A stretch of 64,000 nt of DNA from Terriglobia bacterium (GTDB lineage Bacteria > Acidobacteriota > Terriglobia > Versatilivoradales > Versatilivoraceae): positions 1-64,000 of the forward strand of contig JAKUNG010000012.1 in NCBI GenBank assembly GCA_022452285.1, read 5' to 3'. Shown here piece by piece: positions 33,047 to 42,165 of the stretch. Under the pieces are notes generated by a model. The model worked only from the letters and a program-made list of their open reading frames with translations, searched no databases and was not told where the DNA came from. A program made the translations under genes and the position numbers. Position 1 is the first letter of the stretch. Each line of letters starts with the position of its first letter.

Positions 33047-35137
33047 ATGTCCAAGCAAAATAAAAATTCAGTAGTTATTATTATTTTAATGTTTAGCTTA
33101 ATGATTCCTTCCTTAAAGTCGGAGGTTAACCCTCAAAATCAGAAAATTGAAGAAAAAATCCAAGATGCAATTGATGCTGTTTATCCAGCTTTAGTTCAGA
33201 TTTATGTTCTTTCTCTGCGACACAATAGAGGTAGAGGTCGTAAATTTGAATCCGCTGGTAGTGGAGTCATTATTGCTCCCGAAGGATATGTGATAACTAA
33301 CCATCATGTTGCAGGAAAGGCAACATCAATTCGTTGTGTGCTTTCTACCCGAGAAGAACTCAGAGCCGAACTGGTGGGTACGGACCCTCTTTCTGATATA
33401 GCTGTTCTCAAACTGGATATGAATTCTAGACCTGTTGGGAGTAGCCCACTACCTCTTGCTTATTTTGGTAGTTCAAAAAGTCTTTCGGTAGGAGAACCAA
33501 TTCTAGCGATGGGATGTCCTCTAGCTATTTCCCAGTCAGTGACCCGGGGAATTGTTTCGAACAAGGACATGATTATTCCAAAAAGAATGAGTGCGCCACT
33601 GAGGTTAGATGGTGAGAATGTTGGTTCAGTTGTTAAATGGATTGGGCATGATGCGAGTATTTTTCCTGGAAATTCGGGAGGCCCCCTCGTTAATCTTCGT
33701 GGTGAAATTGTGGGTATTAATGAAATAGGTTTAGGTTTGTCAGGCGCTATCCCAAGTGAACTTGCTGATTCAGTATCGCAAGAGTTGATCCAAAATGGAC
33801 TAGTAAAAAGGGCCTGGATTGGAGCAAGTTTTCAACCCATGCTTAAGTCTAATGATCCAGAAAACTTTAAACAAGGAGTAGTGGTCTCAGGTGTGGTGCC
33901 TGGTTCTCCTTCAGAGCAAGGAGGTTTGAAGCCCGGAGATGTTGTATTAGCGATTGACGAGATTTCTGTGCAAGTAAGGTTTGAAGAAGAAATGCCCGCT
34001 TTGATTGGAAGCTTACTATCTAAACCAGTAGGTGTCCCCATCCGTCTAAAAATAAAGCGCGGGATGTTCGAAAAAACCCTAAAAGTTACTCCTCAGATAC
34101 GAGATGATGCGCGAGGAAGAGAAACTGAAATTCGTGAATGGGGAATCACAGTAAGACGTTTAACACTAATGGACTCAAAAGAAATGCACCGCAAAGATCA
34201 AAAAGGTGTTTTAGTTGGGAGTGTTAGACCTGGTGGTCCTGGTGATAAGTCTGTTCCAAATCTTCTTCCCGGAGATGTCATTGTAAATGTTAATAAAAGA
34301 CCAATAGATGGGATTAGGTCATTTCGCAAATTGACTGATGAGGTCTGCAAAATAAAAAAGACACCTGTTGCTGTGGTTGTAACTTTTGATCGCAAATCAG
34401 AACGATTTTTGACTGTAGCTGAAATAGGATTGAGAAAATCTCTAAACCCACCCGTTGAAGCGACTAAGGCTTGGTTACCTATTGCAACTCAAGTGTTGTC
34501 ACGGAAATTGGCAAAAGCAATGAATTTACAAGGAAAAAAAGGAGTTAGAATTACCCAAGTTTATCCAAATAGTTCAGCCCAGCAAGCAGGTTTTCAAGTA
34601 GGGGACATATTGACACATGTAGATGGGTTAATTATTGATGCATCGGAGTCACAGGATTCAGAAGTTTTTGAAACAATGATTCGTGCATATAGGGTTGATG
34701 ATTTGGTAAATTTTAATGTTGTGCGTAATGGACAAAAAGTGTTTGTGTCTGCAAAGCTAGTTAAGATGCCAACATCGAAGGAGCAACTGCAAGTATATCA
34801 GGATCTGAGATTAGAATTTGAAGCCCGTGATGTTTCCTATATGGATCAAATTACTAACCAATGGAAAGAATTAGAATCAGGCGCAATGATAACTCAAGTT
34901 GATTCGGGTGGATGGGCTGCAGTTGCAGGTCTTAGAGCTGGAGATTTAATTAAAGCAGTTAACCATAAAGTAGTTGATAATGTTAGAGACCTTCAGTTGA
35001 AGATAGAGATGGCAGAAAGTAAAAAAAATCGTAACATTGTATTTTTTGTTAAACGTGGAATTCACACGCTTTTTGTCGAGTTAGAACCAAACTGGAAAGA
35101 ATCTAATAGTGAAAGTATAAGACCAGGGGAGAAATAA
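33047..35137 (+). CDS. HtrA-like trypsin-fold serine protease with four PDZ domains
   Basis: 696 residues from the ATG at 33047 with AGGAG upstream; an ATG four codons earlier overlaps that site. A signal peptide (1-24) leads to a trypsin-like domain with His87 (ITNHHVAG), Asp117 (DPLSDIAVL) and Ser210 (PGNSGGP). Four PDZ-like domains follow at roughly 255-345, 365-460, 475-575 and 590-680 (GSPSEQGGLKPGDVV, LLPGDVIVNVN, AQQAGFQVGDIL, AAVAGLRAGDLI). Canonical DegP has two. It should act in the periplasm on misfolded proteins. The next gene encodes a degenerate relative. Confidence 0.92.
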   Translation: MSKQNKNSVVIIILMFSLMIPSLKSEVNPQNQKIEEKIQDAIDAVYPALVQIYVLSLRHNRGRGRKFESAGSGVIIAPEGYVITNHHVAGKATSIRCVLSTREELRAELVGTDPLSDIAVLKLDMNSRPVGSSPLPLAYFGSSKSLSVGEPILAMGCPLAISQSVTRGIVSNKDMIIPKRMSAPLRLDGENVGSVVKWIGHDASIFPGNSGGPLVNLRGEIVGINEIGLGLSGAIPSELADSVSQELIQNGLVKRAWIGASFQPMLKSNDPENFKQGVVVSGVVPGSPSEQGGLKPGDVVLAIDEISVQVRFEEEMPALIGSLLSKPVGVPIRLKIKRGMFEKTLKVTPQIRDDARGRETEIREWGITVRRLTLMDSKEMHRKDQKGVLVGSVRPGGPGDKSVPNLLPGDVIVNVNKRPIDGIRSFRKLTDEVCKIKKTPVAVVVTFDRKSERFLTVAEIGLRKSLNPPVEATKAWLPIATQVLSRKLAKAMNLQGKKGVRITQVYPNSSAQQAGFQVGDILTHVDGLIIDASESQDSEVFETMIRAYRVDDLVNFNVVRNGQKVFVSAKLVKMPTSKEQLQVYQDLRLEFEARDVSYMDQITNQWKELESGAMITQVDSGGWAAVAGLRAGDLIKAVNHKVVDNVRDLQLKIEMAESKKNRNIVFFVKRGIHTLFVELEPNWKESNSESIRPGEK

Positions 35138-35955
35138 TGAATGGCTCGTTATCTATGAAACAAAGTTGTCTAATAACATTGTGTTTTTTTTTCACCTCAA
35201 CAACTAGTTTAGCTGATATTCAAAAGACAGCTCTAGATGTAGCTGAGCAATCAAAAACAGCTGTTGTGACTGTACGCGTTGTTCTTAATGTAAAACGATC
35301 AATTCGCGGGCAAACTCGTGATGAGGAGCGAAAAACTGAAGCTCTTGGGACTATTATTAATAATTCAGGTTTAACCGTGGCATCTTTATCTGCTGTGGAT
35401 CCTACAACCGTGATTAGAACAATGATGAGACGCTCTAGAAATTCTGGAAACTCTATTGAATCAGAATTTAAAGAGACTACTCTCATTCTAGATGATGGAA
35501 CTGAGGTCGAATCTGACATTGTATTGAAAGATAGAGACTTAGATATGGTATTCATTAAGCCTCGTCAAGGGGAGTTTTCCTTTAAACCAGTTAAACTGAA
35601 ACTTGACCATAAAAAACCTCAACTTCTGGATCCAGTTTTTGTAGTTGGCAGGTTGGGAAAGCTAGGTAATCGAGCAATAACCTTAAATTTAGGAAGAATA
35701 CAGTCTTCAGTGAAAGGACCTCGTCCCTACTATATATGTGATACCGTGATTTCGGTCAATGTTGGCTGCATAGTTTATGATGCTCTAGGAGATCCGGTTG
35801 GGATTTTGTTGACCAAGCAGAATGCTTTGGGGTTTGGCTCTGGCAGTTCTAGCTTAAGTGGAAACCAAATGATAATGCCAATTCTTCGCAGTATTGATGA
35901 TCTTATGGAGATTGCTACCCAAGTCAAAGATTCTGAACTAAGTTCGGCTGAATAA
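35137..35955 (+). CDS. Secreted trypsin-fold pseudoprotease, HtrA-like
   Basis: 272 residues with a signal peptide (to about 26), starting in TAATG overlap with the protease gene. The domain follows the HtrA plan: IQKTALDVAEQSKTAVVTV, an AL-GTIINNSGLTVAS strand, a DRDLDMVFIKP strand and a final DALGDPVGILLTK. The His position is lost (VASLSAVD instead of TNxHVV), Asp136 is retained, and the Ser loop GNSGGP is replaced by VNVGCIV (207-213). It is therefore probably inactive, perhaps a binding partner or regulator of the neighbouring protease. There is no PDZ domain. Confidence 0.82.
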   Translation: MNGSLSMKQSCLITLCFFFTSTTSLADIQKTALDVAEQSKTAVVTVRVVLNVKRSIRGQTRDEERKTEALGTIINNSGLTVASLSAVDPTTVIRTMMRRSRNSGNSIESEFKETTLILDDGTEVESDIVLKDRDLDMVFIKPRQGEFSFKPVKLKLDHKKPQLLDPVFVVGRLGKLGNRAITLNLGRIQSSVKGPRPYYICDTVISVNVGCIVYDALGDPVGILLTKQNALGFGSGSSSLSGNQMIMPILRSIDDLMEIATQVKDSELSSAE

Positions 35956-36020
35956 GTTCTAACTTTTTATGATGGAGGTTCAGCTGAGTGTTGGTTTGTT
36001 CATTATTTTGGTAGGAGATG

Positions 36021-37673
36021 TCAATCAGAACGATTGTCTTTTCTAAAACGGATAGAAGCTTCAAAGAATACCCACAGACTAAGCAGAAAAATGGTGCCCC
36101 CGACAGAGAGTAGAAGATATTGATGAGAATTCCAATAATCATTAATTTCAGTGACCATAGCAATTAGTGTGACTATGATCATGAAACTCATTGGAATAGT
36201 AACAACCCAGTGATTTCTTTTGCGCTGTCTAAGATAGATAGCAATGGTTAGCAAAGTCAAGGCTCCTAAAACTTGATTTGTACTCCCAAATAATTTCCAT
36301 AATAATAGCCCTGCAGGTCTGCCATCAACTTCATAGAAAGCAAAAAATCCAATTGCACTGGCAGCTAATGCCGAAGATGAAATGCGGTTAGTTAGAAGAG
36401 GCAGATTAATGCCACCTGCCATTTCATTGATGTTGTATCGGAGGAGCCTCGTACCGGTATCTAATGAAGTTAGAGCAAAGGAAACTGCAACTAATGCCAC
36501 AAAAGCTTGTGCCCAGGTAAAAGGGATACCTAACTGGCTAATAAAGAGGGCCGAGCCATCAATGAAAGCCCTCATTTTTTCAGACAATGTGCCAGCAGAA
36601 GCCCAGTTTTGATAGTGACTGTTCCATGCTTCAACTGTTTTAAACCCTGCAGTACAAGCCAGGACTGCTAATAAACCAAGTAACGATTCCCCAATCATTC
36701 CACCATATCCAATCATGACAGAATCAGGCTCTCGGGAAATCTGCTTAGAAGTTGTTCCAGACGATACGAGACCGTGAAAACCCGATACTGCTCCACAAGC
36801 TATAACAATGAAAACAAAAGGGAAAATTGGTGGAGCTCCCGATGGATTAATGTCAATAGTTGGAGAAACAAACTTGGGGTTCAAAACAAAAAATCCTAAG
36901 TAGGCAATTCCTAAACCCAAATAAAGCAGGAAGGAATTTAAATAATCTCGTGGCTGAAGGAGGGCCCAGACAGGTAGAGTAGAAGCAAAAAAAGCGTAGA
37001 TGAGGAGGAATAATCCCCATTGACCAGCTGTTAAATCAGGTTTTGGCAGTTGTAATCCAACCCAAATTGCAATCAACATTAGTAGGAAAGCTAATGAAGT
37101 AACTTTCCAAATTGAGATGGACTTTTTAAAGACAGCCCAACCAACAATCATCGCAATGCCGATCAGAAAGAAAGTTGGAAATACTGCCTCAGGATAAAAA
37201 ACAACTGTGAACAAGTTAGCAACTACATGGACAAAAACACCCATAGCTAAACAGACTAAAAAAAATATAAGGATGTGGAAGAGTGATTTTGCTCGAGTTC
37301 CGATGATTGCTTCTGCAATTTTTCCTATACTAAGTCCTCGGTTTCGCATTGACAGAACTAAGGCTCCAAAGTCATGAACCGCACCAATGAGAAGAGTTCC
37401 GAAAACCACCCATAACATTGCTGGTAGCCATCCCCAAATTACAGCAATGGCCGGTCCAAGCATTGGAGACAGACCTGCTATAGATGCAAAATGATGGCCA
37501 AAGAGAACATTTCGTCGGCAAGGTATGTAATCGACATTGTCTCTAAGTTGATGGGCTGGCGTGCTAGATTGGGGGTCTAGTCGAAAAATTTTTGAGCCTA
37601 GGTATCTAGCGTAAAATCTGTAAAAAATGAAATAACAGATCAAACAACTTCCTGCTGCCCAAATTGCATCCAT
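36021..37673 (-). CDS. cstA: Carbon starvation protein CstA family transporter
   Basis: 550 residues with about 14 membrane helices. CstA signatures include YIPCRRNVLFGHHFASIAGL, GPAIAVIWGW, and GVFHDFGALVLSMRNRGLSIG-like text (VHDFGALVLSMRNRGLS). Members import pyruvate or peptides under carbon starvation (CstA/BtsT). GGAGG lies four bases before the ATG. It is monocistronic and convergent with the pseudoprotease gene. It is shorter than the 700-residue E. coli CstA, as in many non-enteric homologues. Confidence 0.93.
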   Translation of the reverse strand: MDAIWAAGSCLICYFIFYRFYARYLGSKIFRLDPQSSTPAHQLRDNVDYIPCRRNVLFGHHFASIAGLSPMLGPAIAVIWGWLPAMLWVVFGTLLIGAVHDFGALVLSMRNRGLSIGKIAEAIIGTRAKSLFHILIFFLVCLAMGVFVHVVANLFTVVFYPEAVFPTFFLIGIAMIVGWAVFKKSISIWKVTSLAFLLMLIAIWVGLQLPKPDLTAGQWGLFLLIYAFFASTLPVWALLQPRDYLNSFLLYLGLGIAYLGFFVLNPKFVSPTIDINPSGAPPIFPFVFIVIACGAVSGFHGLVSSGTTSKQISREPDSVMIGYGGMIGESLLGLLAVLACTAGFKTVEAWNSHYQNWASAGTLSEKMRAFIDGSALFISQLGIPFTWAQAFVALVAVSFALTSLDTGTRLLRYNINEMAGGINLPLLTNRISSSALAASAIGFFAFYEVDGRPAGLLLWKLFGSTNQVLGALTLLTIAIYLRQRKRNHWVVTIPMSFMIIVTLIAMVTEINDYWNSHQYLLLSVGGTIFLLSLWVFFEASIRFRKDNRSD

Positions 37674-37952
37674 AGAACCTCCACCGATATCCAGTTTTTT
37701 CTTGATGATACACTAAATTGATGAGTTCAGAATAGGTTCGACAAAAACTTTAATTTTTATTTTAGCTCTTTAATTTTGTTAACATAAAAAAATTCTAAAA
37801 TTAATTAGGTTAGAAAGCTCTAAAATTAGAAAATTTTTAAAATAGTTAACTTGTCAGATTATTGTGACTTAGGTAGAGTAGCTGAAACCTTAAATGAGTA
37901 TATATAGGACATTTAAGTTATTTATTTTTTAGTACATATAGAAGGAGACCAT

Positions 37953-38423
37953 GTGAAAAAGGCTACTTTTGGTGCAGGTTGTTTTTGGGGAATTGAAGCT
38001 ACTTTTAGACAACTAGTAGGGGTTATAAATACAGCGGTGGGTTATGAAGGAGGTTCAGCAAAATTTCCAACGTATCAAGAAGTTTGTCAGGGTATGACTG
38101 GTCATGCTGAAGTAGTTGAAATCCAATATGACCCTTCTCAAGTTAACTATGAAAAACTTCTAGATGTTTTCTGGAGGAGTCATGATCCAACTACATTAAA
38201 CCGTCAGGGCCCTGATATTGGTGAACAGTATCGGTCTGTGATCTTTTTTCATGATTTCAATCAGGAATCAATAGCTAAAGAGTCAAAAAAGAGGCTTGAG
38301 GTGTCAGGTCAATTTGTTCAACCAATAGTCACTGAAATTGTATGCGCATCAGAGTTTTATCGAGCGGAAGAGTATCATCAACGGTACTTAGAAAAAAATG
38401 GATTAGTTCGATGCCACAAATGA
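37953..38423 (+). CDS. msrA: Peptide methionine sulfoxide reductase MsrA
   Basis: 156 residues. The catalytic Cys10 lies in GAGCFWG, with [35 protein letters not shown] and a resolving Cys near the C-terminus (LVRCHK). It repairs methionine-S-sulfoxide. The start is GTG at 37953 after GAAGGAGACC; an ATG two bases earlier is followed immediately by TGA and is out of frame, so GTG is the only sensible start. Monocistronic. Confidence 0.96.
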   Translation: MKKATFGAGCFWGIEATFRQLVGVINTAVGYEGGSAKFPTYQEVCQGMTGHAEVVEIQYDPSQVNYEKLLDVFWRSHDPTTLNRQGPDIGEQYRSVIFFHDFNQESIAKESKKRLEVSGQFVQPIVTEIVCASEFYRAEEYHQRYLEKNGLVRCHK

Positions 38424-38496
38424 GTTATGTGAAGGCTTTAATGTAATTTTTAAGGATTTCTTTGAGGAATTCTCCTTTTTAGCTTAGTGGATAAAG

Positions 38497-39393
38497 ATGG
38501 ACAATAATCAGCTAGAAGCATATTTAAAAGAAAAGCGTCTTAAAATTAATCAAAAGTTGGAACAAATTCTCCCTATTGAAGAAGAGCCAAAAATTGTCCA
38601 TCAAGCAATGCGTTACAGTGTGTTTGCTGGAGGCAAACGTATTAGACCCATTTTAGCTATCATAGCGTATGAAATTTCTGGGGGAAAAGGTGATGCCATT
38701 TTGATGCCGGCTTGTGGTTTAGAGTTAATTCATACCTACTCTTTAATTCATGATGATCTACCTTGTATGGATGATGATGATTATCGTCGTGGTAGACCCA
38801 CCAATCATAAAATTTATGGTGAAGCTATTGCTGTTTTAACTGGTGATGCCCTCACAGCATTAGCGTTTGAATGTTTTTTAGGTAGTAGCGAGGCACATGA
38901 TTTTTCAGAAAGGGCTATTCTTAGGTTCGTTAGGAGACTAACCAGAGCAATTGGTACAAAAGGACTTGTAGGTGGACAAGTTATGGATATTATCCAGCTT
39001 TCCAAGGATAGAAAAAAAGAAAGCTTGGAAAAGACTTGTCAATATAAAACAGGAGCCCTTATTGAAGCTTCTTTAGAATGTGGAGCCCTTTTGGCAGGAG
39101 CAGATCCTCGACTATTATCTGCATTGAAACATTATGGAAAGGGTATAGGTTTAGCTTTCCAGATCACTGATGACATCCTTAATGTTACTGGTGATAAAGA
39201 GGTAATGGGCAAATCTGTTCACAGTGACCGTGAACATGAGAAGATTACTTTCCCCGAGTTAATGGGAGTTGAAAAGTCTAAAAAAGAGGCTTTGAGATGT
39301 ATAGAAGATGCTAAAGTTTCACTTAATGACATGGGACATCGTGCTTGGCCCCTAAGGGAAATTGCCAACTATATAGTAGAGAGAAAGTCCTAA
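38497..39393 (+). CDS. ispA: Polyprenyl (farnesyl/geranylgeranyl) diphosphate synthase
   Basis: 298 residues. The first Asp-rich motif is LIHDDLPCMDDDDYRRG and the second ITDDILNVTGD; GGKRIRP near residue 50 binds diphosphate. The bulk-limiting residues before the first motif (SLIHDDLP preceded by HTY) are typical of IspA-type FPP synthases. It condenses IPP with DMAPP or GPP for lipid carriers and quinones. No dxs or xseB follows here, unlike the classical xseB-ispA-dxs group. Confidence 0.93.
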   Translation: MDNNQLEAYLKEKRLKINQKLEQILPIEEEPKIVHQAMRYSVFAGGKRIRPILAIIAYEISGGKGDAILMPACGLELIHTYSLIHDDLPCMDDDDYRRGRPTNHKIYGEAIAVLTGDALTALAFECFLGSSEAHDFSERAILRFVRRLTRAIGTKGLVGGQVMDIIQLSKDRKKESLEKTCQYKTGALIEASLECGALLAGADPRLLSALKHYGKGIGLAFQITDDILNVTGDKEVMGKSVHSDREHEKITFPELMGVEKSKKEALRCIEDAKVSLNDMGHRAWPLREIANYIVERKS

Positions 39394-39503
39394 ATAGTTT
39401 TCAGAAGAAAGTAATATCTAAATTTGTGAGGGATTACCCCTAAATCTCTAGTGGACTTAATTGTTTTTTGTTTAAAAATAGATTGAGAAAAATAAACATC
39501 TTG

Positions 39504-40682
39504 CTAAAGCGTTTCAAAAAAGGTCTTTAGACGATTGACACCCTCCTTTAGTTGGTGTATCGAGTTAGCATAAGAAAGTCTAAGGTGTTCATGAGTGCCG
39601 AAGGCCTCACCGGGGACGACAGCTACATGCGCCTTATGAAGGAGTTGAAGTGCCAAATGAGAGGCAGTCATTTTATTTACTCCACCTAAAAATTGTTTGA
39701 CATTGGGATAAACATAGAATGCTCCATCTGGCCAATTACAGGATATTCCAGGTATTTCATTTAAAGCTTGAACAATAAAAGCTCTTCTTTTGCTATATTC
39801 TATGTGCATCGTTTGCACAGAGTTTTGTGAGCCTAAAAGGGCTTCTACTGCAGCTTTTTGGGCAATGGAATTAGCGTTGGATGTACAATGGCTTTGAATT
39901 TTGAGCATTGCCTTGACAAGAATTGGGGATGCTAGACAATAACCCACCCTCCACCCCGTCATTGAATATGTTTTTGAAACTGATCCAATAATAATTAAGT
40001 TTTCTTGATAAGTTTTACTAAGAGAAGCCATAGAAAATTGTGGTAGACCACCATAGACAAAGTGACAATAACATTCATCAGAAAGCAGCATAATGTTTCT
40101 TTTGTAGGCAAGTTTGGCAATTTTATGGAGTTCTTTTTGACTTATCACTGCTCCGCTAGGGTTGTTAGGTGAATTCAACAGAATAAGACGAGTTTTTTCA
40201 GATAATGCATTTTCAATTTGAAGGGCTGTTAATCGAAAGTTTTCCGATTCAGTAGTTTTAACAAACTTACAGTTACCCCCCGCATAGGAAACAGCTTCTC
40301 TGAAGGTTACCCAATAGGGACTGGGGATTACTACCTCGTCTCCAGGGTCAATGAGGGCACTAATAAGGTTAAAAATTGCATGTTTACCACCAGAAGTCAC
40401 TAGAACTTCTTCAGGGGTATAGTTAGATTGGAAGTCCTCTGTGTGGCGATAAACAATAGCCTCCTTCAACTCATTAATACCATCAGTAGGAGTATATCGA
40501 GTAAAGTTCTTGTGAATAGCTTGGATAGCAGCTTGCTTGATGTTTTGAGGAGTAGGGAAGTCAGGCTCACCTGCGCCAAGGTCTACTAGATCAATTCCCT
40601 GGGACTTTAACTTGGAAGCTTCAGCAAAGACTTTTGCTGTAGAGCTTATAGATATTCGAGCAACACGCTGTGATAGTCTCAT
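39504..40682 (-). CDS. Class I/II aminotransferase, aspartate aminotransferase Ib type
   Basis: 392 residues of fold-type I PLP enzyme. The PLP lysine lies in SVSKTYSMTGWRVGY, with NSPNNPSGAVIS, LSDECYCHF and LSYANS for substrate carboxylate binding. It fits the subclass Ib aspartate (or prephenate/aromatic) aminotransferases of Thermus/Bacillus type. Substrate preference cannot be set from sequence. Monocistronic, downstream of a 181-base spacer to coaD. Confidence 0.9.
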   Translation of the reverse strand: MRLSQRVARISISSTAKVFAEASKLKSQGIDLVDLGAGEPDFPTPQNIKQAAIQAIHKNFTRYTPTDGINELKEAIVYRHTEDFQSNYTPEEVLVTSGGKHAIFNLISALIDPGDEVVIPSPYWVTFREAVSYAGGNCKFVKTTESENFRLTALQIENALSEKTRLILLNSPNNPSGAVISQKELHKIAKLAYKRNIMLLSDECYCHFVYGGLPQFSMASLSKTYQENLIIIGSVSKTYSMTGWRVGYCLASPILVKAMLKIQSHCTSNANSIAQKAAVEALLGSQNSVQTMHIEYSKRRAFIVQALNEIPGISCNWPDGAFYVYPNVKQFLGGVNKMTASHLALQLLHKAHVAVVPGEAFGTHEHLRLSYANSIHQLKEGVNRLKTFFETL

Positions 40683-40864
40683 TAGAAAATATATCTATTC
40701 AAGACATATAGAACCATTAAAAAACCAGAGACCCATATGTTTTGTTTAGCGGCTTCCAAAAGCTGGGTTTAAGAAAAATTGTATGGTTTTTTTATAAAAA
40801 TAAAAAGTCTTAGGCATGATCGTTCAGCAAGTCTGTATAAGTTGTTCTACAGAGGTTTTCTTTT

Positions 40865-41356
40865 TTAGAGCTTTTTAACAAGTCTTTTCCCTAGTTCCTC
40901 CTCTACATGAGGTGGAACTAACCCTGAAACTGAACCGCCAAGTTGAAAGATTTCTCTAACTAATCGTGAACTTAGGTAGCTATAAGCTTCGGCGGGCATC
41001 ATAAAAACAGTTTCAATTTGAGGTTCCATTCGGCGATTCATAAGAGCCATTTGTAATTCGTACTCGTAATCTGAAACTGCTCGAATCCCTCTAATAATTA
41101 CCTGAGCATTATGCCTTAGTGCATAATCAACAAGTAATCCGCCAAATGTGTCAACCTGGACATTAGGAAGATCTTGGTCCACTGAATTTTTAAGCATTTC
41201 CAGCCGTTGTTGTGAGTTGAATAATGGGGATTTGTCAGCATTTACCAAAATAGCAACGATGACCTTGTCAAAAAGTCGAGAAGCTCGTTTGATTATGTCA
41301 AGGTGTCCGTTAGTTAAAGGGTCAAACGAACCAGGATAAATAGCAATTTTTTTCAT
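40865..41356 (-). CDS. coaD: Phosphopantetheine adenylyltransferase
   Basis: 163 residues, the usual size. The nucleotidyl-transferase motif YPGSFDPLTNGHLDI with the T/HxGH-type His18, RGIRAVSDYEYELQMALMNR and the C-terminal SSRLVREI identify CoaD, the penultimate step of coenzyme A synthesis. It lies 151 bases downstream of rsmD; rsmD-coaD pairs are common. Confidence 0.97.
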   Translation of the reverse strand: MKKIAIYPGSFDPLTNGHLDIIKRASRLFDKVIVAILVNADKSPLFNSQQRLEMLKNSVDQDLPNVQVDTFGGLLVDYALRHNAQVIIRGIRAVSDYEYELQMALMNRRMEPQIETVFMMPAEAYSYLSSRLVREIFQLGGSVSGLVPPHVEEELGKRLVKKL

Positions 41357-41507
41357 AGGATTCTGCTAATTTATTCAAAAAGTTTAAATAACAGTTATCT
41401 CTATCGAATAAGAGATGAACAAGGTAATCATTTTTAGGTATGCACTTTAGTTATTGATTTTAGAAATTGTAACTGTATTCTGAGTCGAACTAATACAAGT
41501 AAGATGT

Positions 41508-42071
41508 TCACAGTGGACTATATAGACTCAGTTTGCTATTTCCAGATTTTAATGAACGCAATCTACTTAGGCCACTTAATTGTTCTGGTAAGATCAAACC
41601 TTTTGAATGTTCAACTATGACGCAGGCTGAATCGGATAAAATTTCAAAATGATCAAGAAGACTGAAAACTTTGTAATATTCTTTAGTAGCTGCGTAAGGT
41701 GGATCTACAAAGACTATATCAAACTTCATCTTTCGATGCTTCAAGATTTGAAGAGCAAGTTCGACGGGTTTTTTCAACAAAAGGGTTTTCTGTCTATAGT
41801 TAGGGGATAATTTGTACAAGTTATTTTGAATGATGTTAGCGGCGGATTGGCTAGATTCGATGAAAATGACTTTTGAAGCACCTCGACTTAATGCTTCAAT
41901 TCCAATGTTGCCACTTCCAGCAAAACAGTCGAGAAAGTAGCATCCTATTATTTTTGATTGTATCAAGTTAAAAATAGTTTCTTTTAGTTTGTTTGAGGTT
42001 GGGCGAGTATCAAGCCCCTTAAGGGTTTTAAGAACTAGACGTTTGAAATTTCCACCAATCACATTAATCAT
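41508..42071 (-). CDS. rsmD: 16S rRNA (guanine-966-N2)-methyltransferase RsmD
   Basis: 187 residues. Motif I FLDCFAGSGNIGIEALSRGA binds SAM and motif IV FVDPPYAATKEYY is the DPPY catalytic loop. The N-terminal RPTSNKLKETIFNLIQ is characteristic. It methylates G966 of 16S rRNA. It forms a minus-strand group with recG upstream and coaD downstream. Confidence 0.95.
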   Translation of the reverse strand: MINVIGGNFKRLVLKTLKGLDTRPTSNKLKETIFNLIQSKIIGCYFLDCFAGSGNIGIEALSRGASKVIFIESSQSAANIIQNNLYKLSPNYRQKTLLLKKPVELALQILKHRKMKFDIVFVDPPYAATKEYYKVFSLLDHFEILSDSACVIVEHSKGLILPEQLSGLSRLRSLKSGNSKLSLYSPL

Positions 42072-42165
42072 TTGCCAGTACTAGGGAATAAATAGAAAAT
42101 CAAGAAGTTAGAACTTTCAATTGGTATAGAAAGCATGTGGAATCAAGATCTAATAAGCTCTGATT

